The notes under the pieces: model-generated
What the model saw: the letters and a program-made list of their open reading frames with translations, nothing else
What the model was told of the DNA's origin: nothing
Databases searched by the model: none
Origin: Rhodobacterales bacterium HKCCA1288
GTDB taxonomy: Bacteria > Pseudomonadota > Alphaproteobacteria > Rhodobacterales > Rhodobacteraceae
NCBI GenBank assembly: GCA_015693905.1
Contig: CP065161.1
Location: 2,339,001 to 2,403,000 of the forward strand
Length of the DNA stretch: 64,000 nucleotides
Direction of reading: 5' to 3'
Shown: one piece after another, positions 19,993-29,526 of the stretch
Layout of the letters: each line of letters starts with the position of its first letter
Numbering within the stretch: the stretch's first letter is position 1
Translations under genes and position numbers: made by a program

Positions 19993-20927
19993 CTGCGCAG
20001 CCTAGGATCAAGGGCGGCATAGGCCAGATCAACCAAAAAGGTTACAAGGATCACGGCGAACACAAGCAGCATAGTGACCGACTCGACCACGATCAAATCG
20101 CGTTGGGTGATGCCCTGAAAGATCAGGCGACCAAGCCCAGGAAGAAAGAAAACATTTTCGATGATAATGGCGCCCGCAAGAAGAAACGAGAATTGAAGGC
20201 CTAAGATCGTCATCACGGGAATGCCTGCATTGCGCAAGGCATGACGCCATAGGGTTTGCCTGCGGCTTAGGCCCTTGGCGCGGGCGGTGCGGATATAGTC
20301 TTGCTCTAATGTCTCTAAGAGGGCCGAACGCAAAACCCGCGCCAAAATGGCCGCCTGCGGCAGGGCCAAGGCGAAGGCGGGCAGCGTGAGCGAGGCGAGC
20401 CCCGCCCCAAAGCTGTCCCATCCCGCAAATCCACCCGCCGACACCCATTGTAATTGTATCGCGAACAGCAGCACCAACAGCATTGCAAACCAGAAATTGG
20501 GGATCGCAATGCCGATTTGCGCAGCCGCCATCACCCCAAGATCGGGCCATGCGCCGCGCTTGGCCGCGGCCAGCACCCCCACAGGGATCGCGAGGGCAGT
20601 TGACAGGATCAGCGCGTAAATGGCCAAGGGCAGTGAAACGGCAAGCCTATCTTGGATCAAATCGGCTACGGGCACGCGATAGGTGTAGGATAGGCCAAAA
20701 TCTCCCTGCACCATGCCCCCGACCCATGCCAGATATCGGGGCAGAAGCCCCCCATCGAGGCCCAGTTCCGCCCGAAGGTTTGCAACCGCCTCGTCTGTGG
20801 CATTTAGGCCAAGCATGAAACTGGCAGGATCACCGGGGATCACCTCAATGAGGCAAAAGATAACCACGCTTGCCACGGCAAGGCTAAGGATCATCGCAAG
20901 CGCCCGATTGAGAAAATAGCTCAACAT
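19989..20927 (-). CDS. ABC transporter permease, DppB/OppB type
   Basis: This first gene of the transporter run encodes a 312-residue permease with the DppB-type N-terminus (YFLNRALAMILSLAVASVVI, then EVIPGDPASFMLG) and about six membrane segments. The ATPase-contact loop YIRTARAKGLSRRQTLWRHA is near residues 190-210. It is divergent from creatinase across 163 bases. No periplasmic binding protein gene accompanies it, which is unusual for this transporter class. Confidence 0.94.
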   Translation of the reverse strand: MLSYFLNRALAMILSLAVASVVIFCLIEVIPGDPASFMLGLNATDEAVANLRAELGLDGGLLPRYLAWVGGMVQGDFGLSYTYRVPVADLIQDRLAVSLPLAIYALILSTALAIPVGVLAAAKRGAWPDLGVMAAAQIGIAIPNFWFAMLLVLLFAIQLQWVSAGGFAGWDSFGAGLASLTLPAFALALPQAAILARVLRSALLETLEQDYIRTARAKGLSRRQTLWRHALRNAGIPVMTILGLQFSFLLAGAIIIENVFFLPGLGRLIFQGITQRDLIVVESVTMLLVFAVILVTFLVDLAYAALDPRLRR

Positions 20928-21016
20928 GGCAAAACCTTAGCCCGAAGGCGTGCTAGGCCGCTAGAGGGGACTTGCGCGACTCAAGGCTTTCGCGGCAGAT
21001 AGTGCCACGAGGTTGG

Positions 21017-21033
21017 GGACGATGGCGTCGTCC
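21017..21033. promoter_or_regulatory. hairpin/operator-like inverted repeat ahead of creatinase
   Basis: A perfect six-base inverted repeat (GGACGA and TCGTCC around TGGCG) lies 58 bases before the creatinase start in the 163-base region shared with the divergent ABC operon. It may be a regulator site or a leader hairpin. A standard promoter could not be placed with certainty. Confidence 0.4.
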
Positions 21034-21090
21034 TATGGCAGACCTTAACCGCCCTGAACGCCGGGGTCTTCTGTCAAAGGAGGGTCGGCG

Positions 21091-22296
21091 ATGCAGCGAC
21101 CTGAATTCTTCCGTTTCCACAATGGCGAAAAAGCCATTCTTCCGTTTTCTCAAGCTGAGTATGACGCCCGCCTGATGGGGCTGCGCGCGATTATAGATGC
21201 GCAAGGCCTGGATGCGGTTGTGCTGAGTTCGATGCACAATATCGCCTATTACTCGGGTTTTCTCTACTGTGCCTTTGGCCGCCCCTACGCGTTGGTTGTG
21301 ACCGCATCTGAGGCGGTCGTGATCTCTGCGGGTATTGATGCGGGGCAGCCATGGCGGCGCTGTGCCTGTGATGGGATCACCTATACCGATTGGCAGCGCA
21401 ACAATTACTGGCGCGCCGTGGCCCATGTGGCGGGGCAGGGCAAGGCAGTTGGTTACGAAGCCGATCATCTGGTCTTGAGCCAATTTGCGCTTCTCACTGA
21501 GTTCTTGGCACCAAAATCCACCGCCGATGTTGCGCCTGCTACGATGCGCCAGCGCATGGTGAAATCTGTCGCCGAGCGCGAGTTGATCCGCGCAGGCGCG
21601 CAAGTTGCCGATGTGGGCGGTTATGCCATTCGGGACGCCGTGAAGGCGGGGGTGCGTGAGATTGATGTCGCCATGGCAGGGCGCGATGCGATGGAGCTAG
21701 AAATCGCCAAACGCTTTCCCGATGCCGAATATCGGGACACTTGGGTATGGTTCCAATCGGGGCTTAACACCGATGGCGCGCATAACCCTGTCACGGGGCG
21801 GGTTTTACAGCGCGGCGATATCCTGAGCCTCAATACCTTCCCAATGATCTCGGGCTATTACACCGCGCTTGAGCGCACGATGTTTGTGGGCGAAGTGGAT
21901 GCGGCAAGCCTTGGTTATTGGCAGGCGAATATCGAGGCGCATGAATTGGGTATGAGCCTGATGAAGCCGGGTGTCAGCTGTGCTGAGATCACCCATGCGA
22001 TCAATGATTTCTTCGCGGAACGCGATTTGCTGCAATATCGCAGTTTTGGCTATGGCCATTCCTTTGGGGTGTTAAGCCATTATTACGGCCGCGAAGCAGG
22101 TCTTGAGCTTCGTGAGGATATCGACACTGTTCTCGAAGAAGGCATGGTGATTTCCATGGAACCGATGCTGACAATCCCCGAGGGGATGGCAGGCGCGGGC
22201 GGCTATCGCGAACATGATATTTTGATCATCACCAAGGATGGGGCCGAGGACATTACGGGCTATCCATACGGCCCTGCCGAAAACGTGGTGGGGTAA
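21091..22296 (+). CDS. creatinase (creatine amidinohydrolase)
   Basis: Creatinase hydrolyses creatine to sarcosine and urea in the cytoplasm. The protein matches my memory of Pseudomonas creatinase closely and over its full length: HNIAYYSGFLYCAFGRPYAL, GQPWRR, TYTDWQR.NY, WFQSGLNTDGAHNPVTG (His231, matching the catalytic His232), LSHYYGREAGLELREDIDT and PGAGGYREHDIL-type ends are all present. It has a pita-bread (M24-like) fold but lacks the metal site of true aminopeptidases. It has 401 residues and a strong AAAGGAGGG ribosome-binding site. The product sarcosine is the substrate of the soxBDAG oxidase encoded 18 kb away; the divergent ABC transporter might import a related substrate, which is inference. 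Confidence 0.93.
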   Translation: MQRPEFFRFHNGEKAILPFSQAEYDARLMGLRAIIDAQGLDAVVLSSMHNIAYYSGFLYCAFGRPYALVVTASEAVVISAGIDAGQPWRRCACDGITYTDWQRNNYWRAVAHVAGQGKAVGYEADHLVLSQFALLTEFLAPKSTADVAPATMRQRMVKSVAERELIRAGAQVADVGGYAIRDAVKAGVREIDVAMAGRDAMELEIAKRFPDAEYRDTWVWFQSGLNTDGAHNPVTGRVLQRGDILSLNTFPMISGYYTALERTMFVGEVDAASLGYWQANIEAHELGMSLMKPGVSCAEITHAINDFFAERDLLQYRSFGYGHSFGVLSHYYGREAGLELREDIDTVLEEGMVISMEPMLTIPEGMAGAGGYREHDILIITKDGAEDITGYPYGPAENVVG

Positions 22297-22306
22297 TCTA
22301 TCGGAA

Positions 22307-22328
22307 GGGGCGGTCAGGTGGCCGCCTC
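22307..22328 (+). terminator. hairpin after creatinase, possible terminator
   Basis: Nine paired bases (two wobbles) with an AGGT loop begin about 11 bases after the creatinase stop. A long U-run is missing, so termination is only likely. Confidence 0.45.
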
Positions 22329-22409
22329 ATTCCGTTGAAGTTTCTGCTTCAACCTTGCCCCCTGCATGGCATAAGCTGACATCAGGCTTGCGGAACGCAC
22401 GGGGGATCT

Positions 22410-23285
22410 ATGGCACGCAAAGGCATCATTTTGGCGGGTGGCACGGGAACGCGGCTTTATCCGATTACCATGGCCCTCTCGAAACAGCTTTTGCCGATTT
22501 ATGATAAGCCTATGATCTATTACCCGCTTTCGGTGCTGATGTTGGCCGATATCCGCGAGATTGCGATCATCACCACCCCGCAGGATCAAGCCCAGTTCAA
22601 AAGCGCCCTTGGCGATGGCAGCCAATGGGGCATTCGGTTGGACTGGATTGAACAACCCTCGCCCGATGGTCTGGCCCAAGCCTATCTTTTGGCGGAGGAT
22701 TTCTTGGCAGGGGCACCTTCGGCGATGATTTTGGGTGATAACCTGTTCTTCGGTCACGGATTGCCTGAATTGATGAAAGAGGCCGATCATAACAAAGCAG
22801 GTGGCACTGTCTTTGGCTATCATGTGTCAGACCCGCAGCGATATGGCGTGGTCGGGTTTGATGCTGAGGGCCGCGTGCGCGAAATCATCGAAAAGCCAGA
22901 AGTGCCGCCTTCAAATTATGCGGTGACAGGCCTCTATTTTCTGGATGGCACGGCACCTGCGCGCGCCAAATCGGTGACCCCATCGGCGCGGGGTGAGTTG
23001 GAGATCACCTCGCTTTTGCAAAGTTATCTTGACGATGGGCAATTGGATGTTTGCCAAATGGGGCGCGGGTATGCGTGGCTTGACACAGGCACTCATGCCA
23101 GTCTGCTCGAGGCTTCGGAATTCGTCTATACATTGCAAAAACGCCAAGGTTTGCAGACGGGCAGCCCCGATGAGATCGCCTATCACAAAGGCTGGATTTC
23201 GGCGGCAGATCTTGTCGCGCGCGCCCAGTTGTTTGGCAAGAATGAATATGGGCAATATTTGCAGGCACTCATCAAAGGGGGTTGA
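22410..23285 (+). CDS. rmlA: glucose-1-phosphate thymidylyltransferase RmlA (RfbA)
   Basis: RmlA makes dTDP-glucose from dTTP and glucose-1-phosphate, the first step of dTDP-rhamnose synthesis. The nucleotide-binding start GIILAGGTGTRLYPIT is at about residues 5-20, followed by KQLLPIYDKPMIYYPLS. ILGDNLFFGHGL and EKPEVPPSNYAVTGLYF are standard family segments. The length of 291 residues is normal. The usual partners rmlB, rmlC and rmlD are not beside it. Its stop overlaps the -35 element of the copA promoter. Confidence 0.96.
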   Translation: MARKGIILAGGTGTRLYPITMALSKQLLPIYDKPMIYYPLSVLMLADIREIAIITTPQDQAQFKSALGDGSQWGIRLDWIEQPSPDGLAQAYLLAEDFLAGAPSAMILGDNLFFGHGLPELMKEADHNKAGGTVFGYHVSDPQRYGVVGFDAEGRVREIIEKPEVPPSNYAVTGLYFLDGTAPARAKSVTPSARGELEITSLLQSYLDDGQLDVCQMGRGYAWLDTGTHASLLEASEFVYTLQKRQGLQTGSPDEIAYHKGWISAADLVARAQLFGKNEYGQYLQALIKGG

Positions 23286-23312
23286 CCTTCCAGTAACTGG
23301 AACCCTTATCTG
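23282..23312 (+). promoter_or_regulatory. CueR-type copA promoter and operator
   Basis: The -35 TTGACC (23282-23287) and -10 TATCTG (23307-23312) are separated by 19 bases, the overlong spacer that MerR-family activators require. The spacer holds a perfect palindrome, TTCCAGT-A-ACTGGAA (23288-23302), matching the E. coli CueR operator form CCTTCC..GGAAGG. It lies 43 bases before copA, and cueR is the last gene of the unit, so Cu(I)-dependent activation with autoregulation is expected. The promoter overlaps the rmlA stop codon. Confidence 0.85.
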
Positions 23313-23354
23313 AACGGGGAAATGCCCCAACTGAATGATAAGTGACCCTTTAGA

Positions 23355-25793
23355 ATGCTAGACCACCAAGCGCAGCGCGTGATCCCTTTGACTGTTGAGA
23401 ACCTCTCTTGTGGGGGCTGTGCTGCGCGGGCGGAAAAGGCGCTTGCGGCCTTGCCGCATGTTCGTTCTGCTCAGGTCAATTTGACCACCAAAACCGCCCA
23501 AGTGACAGCCACGCCAGAGTTTGATCTGTCGGCGATGGATGCAGCGATGCGCAAGGCGGGGTATCCCGTTGCGCTTGACCCTGCGCAGACCAATCACTGG
23601 CGTTTTGCCGTGGAAAATCTCAGTTGCGGGGGCTGCGCCTCCCGCGCTGAAAAAGCCTTGAATGCCTATCCCGCCGTGATCAAAGCCGAAGTCAATCTGG
23701 CCATGAAAGAGGCCTATGTCACCGCGGCCCCCGATTTGGCCCTTTCCGATTTGACCGATATGATGCGTCAAGCAGGTTATCCAATCCTGCCTGAGACACC
23801 GGCGGCAGAGGTGCAGTCCGAGAGCAGCGCAGAGGATGAAGGGCACCTGCTAAAGCGACAGTTGATCTTGGCGGCGCTCCTGACCCTGCCTGTTTTTATC
23901 ATGGAGATGGGCGGGCATCTTTTTCCCGCGTTTCATCACTGGCAGGTCGCGACCTTTGGAGAATTTACAACCCGTCTGGTGCAATTTGCCCTGACCACCT
24001 TGGTCTTATTTGGCCCCGGTGCTGTGTTTTTCCGCCTAGGGGTGCCTGCATTGCAGCGCGGCGCGCCAGAGATGAATTCCTTGGTTGCGATGGGGGCCAC
24101 GGCGGCGTGGGCCTTTTCCACCGTGGTCACATTCGCACCAGACTTAATCCCAGAAGCCAGCCGTTTCATCTATTTCGAGGCCGCTGCGGTCATCGTCACC
24201 TTGATCCTCTTGGGACGTTTTTTGGAATTTCGCGCGCGCGGTCAGGCGGGCGCAGCTATTCGCAGCCTCATGGAACTGCGCCCTGACACCGCCACCCTCT
24301 TGCAAGATGGGGCCGAGCGGCAGGTGGCAGCGTCTGAACTGCGGATCGGGGATCTGATCCGCGTCAAACCAGGTGAGAAAATTGCCACCGATGGCATCGT
24401 GACCGAGGGCGAGGCCTTGGTTGAAGAAAGCATGATCACAGGCGAGCCTGTTCCAGTGACGAAATCTGTGGGTGATAGTGTTGTGGGCGGCACGATGAAC
24501 CGCGCGGGCAGCGCCATTTACCGCGTGACTGCGACAGGTGGGCAAACGGTTCTCGCGCAAATCGTGGATATGGTCACAAAGGCGCAGATGACGCGCCTGC
24601 CCATTCAATCTTTGATCAATCGCGTTGCGGCGGTGTTTGTGCCTGTCGTGATCGCTGTGGCGTTTGTAACCACGGCGCTTTGATGGGTCTTTGGCCCATC
24701 CCCCGTGCAGGCTATGGTGATTGGCGTGTCTGTTCTCATTATTGCCTGCCCCTGCGCAATGGGTCTGGCGACACCTGTTTCTGTTATGGCAGGAACGGGG
24801 CGCGCTGCGGAATTGGGGGTGCATTTCCGCGAGGGACGCGCACTGCAAGATTTGCGGCAAGCCGACATTGTGGCCTTTGACAAAACAGGCACCCTCAGCA
24901 CGGGCGCGCCTGCGCTTTTGGCGTGTTACAACGCGCAGAACGAAGATCGCCTGATTGCCTTGGCTGCAAGTGTTGAGCGTGGATCAGAACATCCCTTCGC
25001 CCAAGCAATTGTGGCCGAGGCCGAGGCACGTGGGCTGACCATCGCGGCGATGCAAGGGTTCCAGAACAGCATCGGTGGTGGCGTCCGCGCGACTGTCGGG
25101 GGCGCGGAGATCGCCCTAGGCACAGAGGCCTATTTGGCAGAGTTGGGTGTTAGTGTCCCAGACATTCCCCCTCAGGGCGCAAGCCTGATCCACTTGGCAC
25201 AGGATGGTGCCTATGCCGGCAGTCTGGCCTTTCGTGACCCTGCTAAGAAAGATGCCCGAGACACGATTGACGCGTTGAAAAACATGGGTCTGAAGATCGC
25301 GCTTCTTTCAGGCGATGCGGCGCCTGCGGTTGATGCGCTTGCCGCAGAATTGGACATCACAGAAGCCCATGCTCGCCTCAAGCCCGAAGATAAATTGGCA
25401 CTTGTGGCGGCGTGGCAAAAGGCGGGGCAGCGCGTTGTTTTTGTCGGTGATGGGATCAATGACGCCCCTGTTTTGGCGCAGGCAGATGTGGGCATCGCGC
25501 TTGGCAGTGGCACCGATATCGCGATGCAGGCGGCAGATGTGGTTCTGGTGTCTGGCGCGCCATGGGGTGTTGTGGATGCCATGACCCTGTCGCGGGCCAC
25601 TTTGCGTAATATTTGGCAGAATCTGTTTTGGGCTTTTGGCTATAATGTGGCGTTAATCCCTGTCGCAGCAGGGGCATTGGCCCTGATCGGAGGGCCGCTT
25701 TTGAACCCGATGTTGGCGGCGGGCGCGATGGCGGCAAGCTCGGTCTTTGTGGTGATGAATGCGCTACGCCTGCGTCATGTGGGGGGGCATTGA
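23355..25793 (+). pseudogene. copA: Cu(I)-exporting P1B-type ATPase CopA, interrupted by an in-frame TGA
   Basis: The gene encodes a CopA-type copper efflux ATPase. Two N-terminal metal-binding domains each carry LSCGGCA (Cys19/Cys22 in the first). ITGEPVPV (actuator), ACPCAMGLATP (copper-binding CPC), FDKTGTLS (phosphorylation), SEHPFAQAIV and GDGINDAPVLAQADVGIALG all follow in order. The frame is continuous over the whole span except for one TGA at 24681-24683. Reading through gives TTAL-stop-WVFGPSP, where relatives typically have Trp, so one G-to-A change of TGG would explain it. Without readthrough the product ends after 442 residues, before the CPC segment. The downstream 362-residue part lacks a convincing ribosome-binding site. 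It may be a recent pseudogene or a sequencing error. Confidence 0.85.
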
Positions 25794-26197
25794 TGAATAT
25801 ATCGCAAACGGCCATGGCCACGGGGCTGCCCGCCAAAACCATCCGCTATTACGAGGAAATTGGTTTGATTGCGCCTGCGCGCGGTGAAAACGGATACCGC
25901 AGTTTTTCGCAACAAGATGTGCATAAGCTGGGCTTTCTTGGGCGCGCTCGTGAATTGGGGTTTTCCATCGAGGAATGCCGCGCGCTTTTGGCCCTTTACG
26001 AGGATCGCGGGCGCGCAAGCGCCGATGTGAAAGAGATCGCGCAACAACATTTGCAGGATATTGATGCGAAAATGGCCAAATTGGCCGCGATGCGGGCGAC
26101 CTTGGCCGATCTTGTGTCGCGCTGTTCGGGGGATCACCGCCCCGATTGTCCAATCTTGGAGGATCTCGCGATTGAGCCAAGCGGGCGGGTGGATTGA
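25793..26197 (+). CDS. cueR: Cu(I)-responsive MerR-family regulator CueR
   Basis: CueR activates copper-efflux genes by distorting promoters with 19-base spacers. The helix-turn-helix domain MNISQTAMATGLPAKTIRYYEEIGLI opens the protein. The metal loop has Cys111 and Cys119 (CSGDHRPDC), the same eight-residue spacing as Cys112/Cys120 of E. coli CueR, which distinguishes Cu(I) sensors from Zn or Hg sensors. It has 134 residues. The ATG overlaps the copA stop by one base (TGATG), so translation would normally be coupled to copA; the TGA in copA could therefore also reduce cueR expression. Confidence 0.95.
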   Translation: MNISQTAMATGLPAKTIRYYEEIGLIAPARGENGYRSFSQQDVHKLGFLGRARELGFSIEECRALLALYEDRGRASADVKEIAQQHLQDIDAKMAKLAAMRATLADLVSRCSGDHRPDCPILEDLAIEPSGRVD

Positions 26198-26226
26198 AAA
26201 ACTGCGCAGGCGCTTCGATTTTGAGG

Positions 26227-26255
26227 TTGACGCTTGCCCCCGCTTGTCCTACTTC
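26227..26255 (+). promoter_or_regulatory. sigma70-type promoter of tRNA-Met
   Basis: TTGACG (26227-26232) and TACTTC (26250-26255) are separated by 17 bases and end 12 bases before the mature tRNA. This is the spacing expected of a housekeeping promoter for a stable RNA. Confidence 0.7.
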
Positions 26256-26267
26256 CGCGATGCTTCT

Positions 26268-26344
26268 GGCGGAGTAGCTCAGTTGGTTAGAGCAGCGGAA
26301 TCATAATCCGCGTGTCGGGGGTTCAAGTCCCTCCTCCGCTACCA
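26268..26344 (+). tRNA. tRNA-Met (anticodon CAT)
   Basis: A 77-base cloverleaf with encoded CCA. The acceptor arm GGCGGAG pairs with CTCCGCT (one G-U), the D-arm AGCTCAGTTGGTTAGAGC is standard, and the anticodon CAT is at 26302-26304 in the loop TCATAAT. The T-arm GGGGGTTCAAGTCCC carries the TTCAA loop. The sequence fits elongator tRNA-Met; an initiator would carry three G-C pairs in the anticodon stem, which are absent. A lysidine-modified tRNA-Ile also has a CAT anticodon gene, so a small doubt remains. Confidence 0.96.
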
Positions 26345-26381
26345 AGCCCTTCCTTGCACATTCAGCACTGTGATTGACGCA

Positions 26382-26405
26382 GCAGCGGCGCTCGTGCGCC
26401 GCCGC
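26382..26405. terminator. GC-rich hairpin between tRNA-Met and valS
   Basis: A ten-pair stem (GCAGCGGCGC and GCGCCGCCGC, one mismatch or wobble) with a TCGT loop lies between convergent tRNA-Met and valS. It could terminate both, although no U-run follows on either strand. Confidence 0.5.
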
Positions 26406-26412
26406 GTTCATC

Positions 26413-29316
26413 TTAGCACAATTCCGCCAAACGCGCGAAGGCGGTTTTAATCTTGGCTTCTTCTTCCTCACGGGCCGCAAGGTTTTCGCGGGCCTCCGCG
26501 ACCACATCTTCGGGGGCGCTTGCCACGAATTTGGGGTTGTTCACGCGGCCCTTCAGCCCGCCGATTTCCTTGGCCAACTTATCCAGCAGCTTTTGCAAGC
26601 GCGCCTTTTCCTCGGCCACATCAATCAGATCAGCCACGGGCAGGCCGAACGTGCCGCCCTCAACCGCAACTGTGACCGCGCCTTTGGGCATGGTCTGGGT
26701 ATGGGTCAGCTCCGAGATGCGGGCAAGCCGTTCGATCATCGCTGCGTTATTGTCCCACGCGGCCTGACCGCGCGCATCGAGATCAAGCTGCAGCAATTGC
26801 ACCTTAAGCCCCACAGGGACATGCATTTGCGCGCGCACGGAGCGGATTTCTTCGATCAGCGAAATCACCCAAGTCATCTCGCGCGCAGCCTCGGCATCGA
26901 CCAGTTCCGCGCCATAGTCGGGCCAATCTGTATGCACCAGCATCTTGGGGCGATCTGCAATCTCGCCCCACAGCTCTTCGGTGATGAAGGGCATTGTGGG
27001 GTGCAAAAGGATAAGACATTGGTCGATCACCCATGCCATGGTTGCGCGGGTTTCGGCGATGACAGCCGCGTCATCAGAGGCAAAAAGCGGCTTGGCGAAT
27101 TCCACATACCAATCGCATACTTTGCCCCAGACAAAGGCATAAAGCCCGTTTGCCGCATCGTTGAACCGATATTGCGACAGCGCCTCGTCATGGGCCAAAC
27201 GCGCCTGCGCGGTTTCGCCGATGATCCATTTGTTTACAGTTTGACTGACCGATTTTGGATCAAACCCTGCAACAGGTTTGCAATCGTTCATTTCCGCAAA
27301 CCGTGCGGCGTTCCACAGTTTCGTGCCGAAATTGCGATAGCCTGCGATGCGGTCTTTCGACAGTTTCAAATCGCGCCCCATCGCGGCCATGGAGGTCAGC
27401 GTAAAACGCAGCGCATCCGCGCCAAACTCGTCAATCAATTCGAGGGGATCAAGCACGTTGCCGATGGATTTCGACATCTTGCGCCCCTTTTCATCGCGCA
27501 CCAGCGCGTGGACGTAAACGTCACGGAAGGGGATATCATCGACCACGGCCAATTGCATCATCATCATCCGCGCAACCCAGAAGAAGATGATGTCAAAGCC
27601 CGACACAAGCGTTGAGGTCGGGAAATAGCGTTCCAATTCTGGTGTCTTTTCAGGCCAGCCAAGCGTGCCAATGGGCCAAAGGCCAGAAGAGAACCAAGTG
27701 TCGAGAACATCGGGGTCGCGGGTCAGGGATTTGCCGCCTGCCATCGCCTGCGCTTCTGCCTCTGTTGGGGCGCAATACATTCCGCCTTCGTCATCATACC
27801 ACACAGGGATCTGATGCCCCCACCAGAGTTGCCGCGAGATCGTCCATGGCTCGATATTCTCAAGCCAGTGGAAATAAACCTTGCGGTGTTGTTCGGGCAT
27901 GATCCGCGTGCGGCCCGTGCGAACGGCCTCTAGCGCGGGTTCCACGATCTTGGCGGTATCGACAAACCATTGGTCGGTCAGCATCGGCTCGATCACGACC
28001 TTTGAGCGATCCCCGAAGGGCTGCGTGATGGTCTTTTCTTCGACCAAAGGCACCAGCGCATCCGCGCCTTCCGCATCCGCTTTCAGGGCGACTTTGCCAA
28101 GGCGGGGATCATCGGCGCGTGTCATCACAGCCAGACCTTCGGCGGTGATCTCGGCCACAACCGCATCACGGGCGGCGTAACGCTCCATCCCGCGCAGATG
28201 GTCGGGAACAAGGTTCAGCGCGTCCACTTCGGCCTCGGAGAGCGTGCGCGCGCCATTGGCCACTTCCTGCGCAATCTTCGCCGCCTCGGCATAGGCTGCG
28301 CCATCGGCGCGCAGATGCGCGCGCGTGTCCATCAGGCGATAGCAGGGGATATTGCCCCGCTTGGCCACGGCGTAATCGTTGAAATCATGCGCACCCGTGA
28401 TTTTAACCGCGCCCGAGCCGAAAGTCGGGTCAGGATATTCATCGGTGATGATCGGGATCAGGCGGCGATGTTCCTTTGGCCCGACAGGAATTTCGCAGAG
28501 CATCCCCACGATGGGCTTGTAGCGTTCGTCATCGGGATGCACCGCCACCGCGCCATCGCCCAGCATGGTTTCAGGCCGTGTGGTGGCAATCGAGATATAA
28601 TCGCGCGTCTCGCGCAAGGTGACGTTTCCGTCCTCATCCTTCTCGACATATTCATAGGTGGCCCCATCCGCGAGCGGATATTTGAAGTGCCACATATGGC
28701 CTGTCTGGTCGATGTTCTCGACCTCTAGATCGGAAATCGCGGTCTCAAAATGGGGATCCCAATTCACCAACCGCTTGCCGCGATAGATGTAGCCTTTGTT
28801 ATACATATCGACAAAGACCTTGATCACCGCATCATGGAAATTGCCCTCTTCGCCTGCGGGCGCATTGGGTGCACCCGACATGGTGAAGGCCTCGCGCGAC
28901 CAGTCGCAGGAGGCGCCAAGGCGTTTGAGCTGTTCGATGATCGTGCCGCCAGATTTCTTTTTCCACGCCCAAACATGGGAGAGGAATTCCTCGCGGCTCA
29001 TATCGCGGCGTGCTTTGCCCTCCTTGGCCAATTCGCGCTCGACTACCATCTGCGTGGCGATGCCTGCGTGATCGGTGCCAGGCTGCCACAGCGTGTCAAA
29101 GCCGCGCATCCGATGCCACCGCACAAGCACATCTTGCAGCGTGTTGTTGAACGCATGGCCCACATGCAGCACGCCCGTCACATTGGGGGGCGGGATCATG
29201 ATGCTAAACGCCTCGGAACCTGCTTTGGCATTGGCCCCTGCCTTAAAGCATTCCCCTGCTTCCCATTTCGCGGAAATCCGCGCTTCGGCTGATTTTGCGT
29301 CGAATGTCTTTTCCAT
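26413..29316 (-). CDS. valS: valyl-tRNA synthetase
   Basis: This class I synthetase charges tRNA-Val. The HIGH-type motif HVGH lies in [16 protein letters not shown] near residue 50. The CP1 editing domain spans about 190-400 ([26 protein letters not shown]), and the KMSKS loop is in [13 protein letters not shown] near 615. A C-terminal coiled coil, rich in Lys, Glu and Ala, occupies about 895-965, as expected for ValS. The length of 967 residues is normal. It is divergent from the CoxL-like gene. Confidence 0.98.
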   Translation of the reverse strand: MEKTFDAKSAEARISAKWEAGECFKAGANAKAGSEAFSIMIPPPNVTGVLHVGHAFNNTLQDVLVRWHRMRGFDTLWQPGTDHAGIATQMVVERELAKEGKARRDMSREEFLSHVWAWKKKSGGTIIEQLKRLGASCDWSREAFTMSGAPNAPAGEEGNFHDAVIKVFVDMYNKGYIYRGKRLVNWDPHFETAISDLEVENIDQTGHMWHFKYPLADGATYEYVEKDEDGNVTLRETRDYISIATTRPETMLGDGAVAVHPDDERYKPIVGMLCEIPVGPKEHRRLIPIITDEYPDPTFGSGAVKITGAHDFNDYAVAKRGNIPCYRLMDTRAHLRADGAAYAEAAKIAQEVANGARTLSEAEVDALNLVPDHLRGMERYAARDAVVAEITAEGLAVMTRADDPRLGKVALKADAEGADALVPLVEEKTITQPFGDRSKVVIEPMLTDQWFVDTAKIVEPALEAVRTGRTRIMPEQHRKVYFHWLENIEPWTISRQLWWGHQIPVWYDDEGGMYCAPTEAEAQAMAGGKSLTRDPDVLDTWFSSGLWPIGTLGWPEKTPELERYFPTSTLVSGFDIIFFWVARMMMMQLAVVDDIPFRDVYVHALVRDEKGRKMSKSIGNVLDPLELIDEFGADALRFTLTSMAAMGRDLKLSKDRIAGYRNFGTKLWNAARFAEMNDCKPVAGFDPKSVSQTVNKWIIGETAQARLAHDEALSQYRFNDAANGLYAFVWGKVCDWYVEFAKPLFASDDAAVIAETRATMAWVIDQCLILLHPTMPFITEELWGEIADRPKMLVHTDWPDYGAELVDAEAAREMTWVISLIEEIRSVRAQMHVPVGLKVQLLQLDLDARGQAAWDNNAAMIERLARISELTHTQTMPKGAVTVAVEGGTFGLPVADLIDVAEEKARLQKLLDKLAKEIGGLKGRVNNPKFVASAPEDVVAEARENLAAREEEEAKIKTAFARLAELC

Positions 29317-29526
29317 TTGATCTGCCTTCGGGCTGCATCTGCGTGTGGGTTCTCAGTGCCTCCCTTACCCAATGGGGCGGGTGAGGCCAAGGGGCAAGGG
29401 GGCGCTTCTCCACGGGAAATCGTGAGAAAGCGGCGGGCGAGACTGGACAGATCGATCTGGCCCGCTACTGTGCGACATAAGCGAAGGCGCGTTTCGCAGG
29501 TCAGCGCCATGCCAGTAGGAGGGATC

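Noticed and set aside
21001-21035. ACGA-containing loops ahead of creatinase, considered as a guanidine-II riboswitch.
   Set aside because: Only one ACGA could be in a loop and its stem is two pairs; the other ACGA is in a stem. The architecture does not fit.
21091-22296. Annotation as an Xaa-Pro or methionine aminopeptidase (M24).
   Set aside because: The sequence follows creatinase end to end, including the catalytic His region, and lacks the aminopeptidase metal ligands.
24681-24700. UGA in copA followed by an inverted repeat (GATGGG and CCCATC), considered as a selenocysteine insertion signal because selD is in the window.
   Set aside because: The stem starts inside the UGA itself, whereas bacterial insertion elements sit about 11 bases downstream. 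The position is a membrane-helix Trp in relatives, not a redox Cys.
24705-25793. The downstream half of copA as a separate short ATPase gene.
   Set aside because: It starts within a membrane helix, lacks the metal-binding and actuator domains and has no good ribosome-binding site; it is the same frame as the upstream half.
26374-27615. Long open frame opposite valS (over 400 codons).
   Set aside because: Antisense shadow of a GC-rich conserved gene; no recognisable motifs and no ribosome-binding site.
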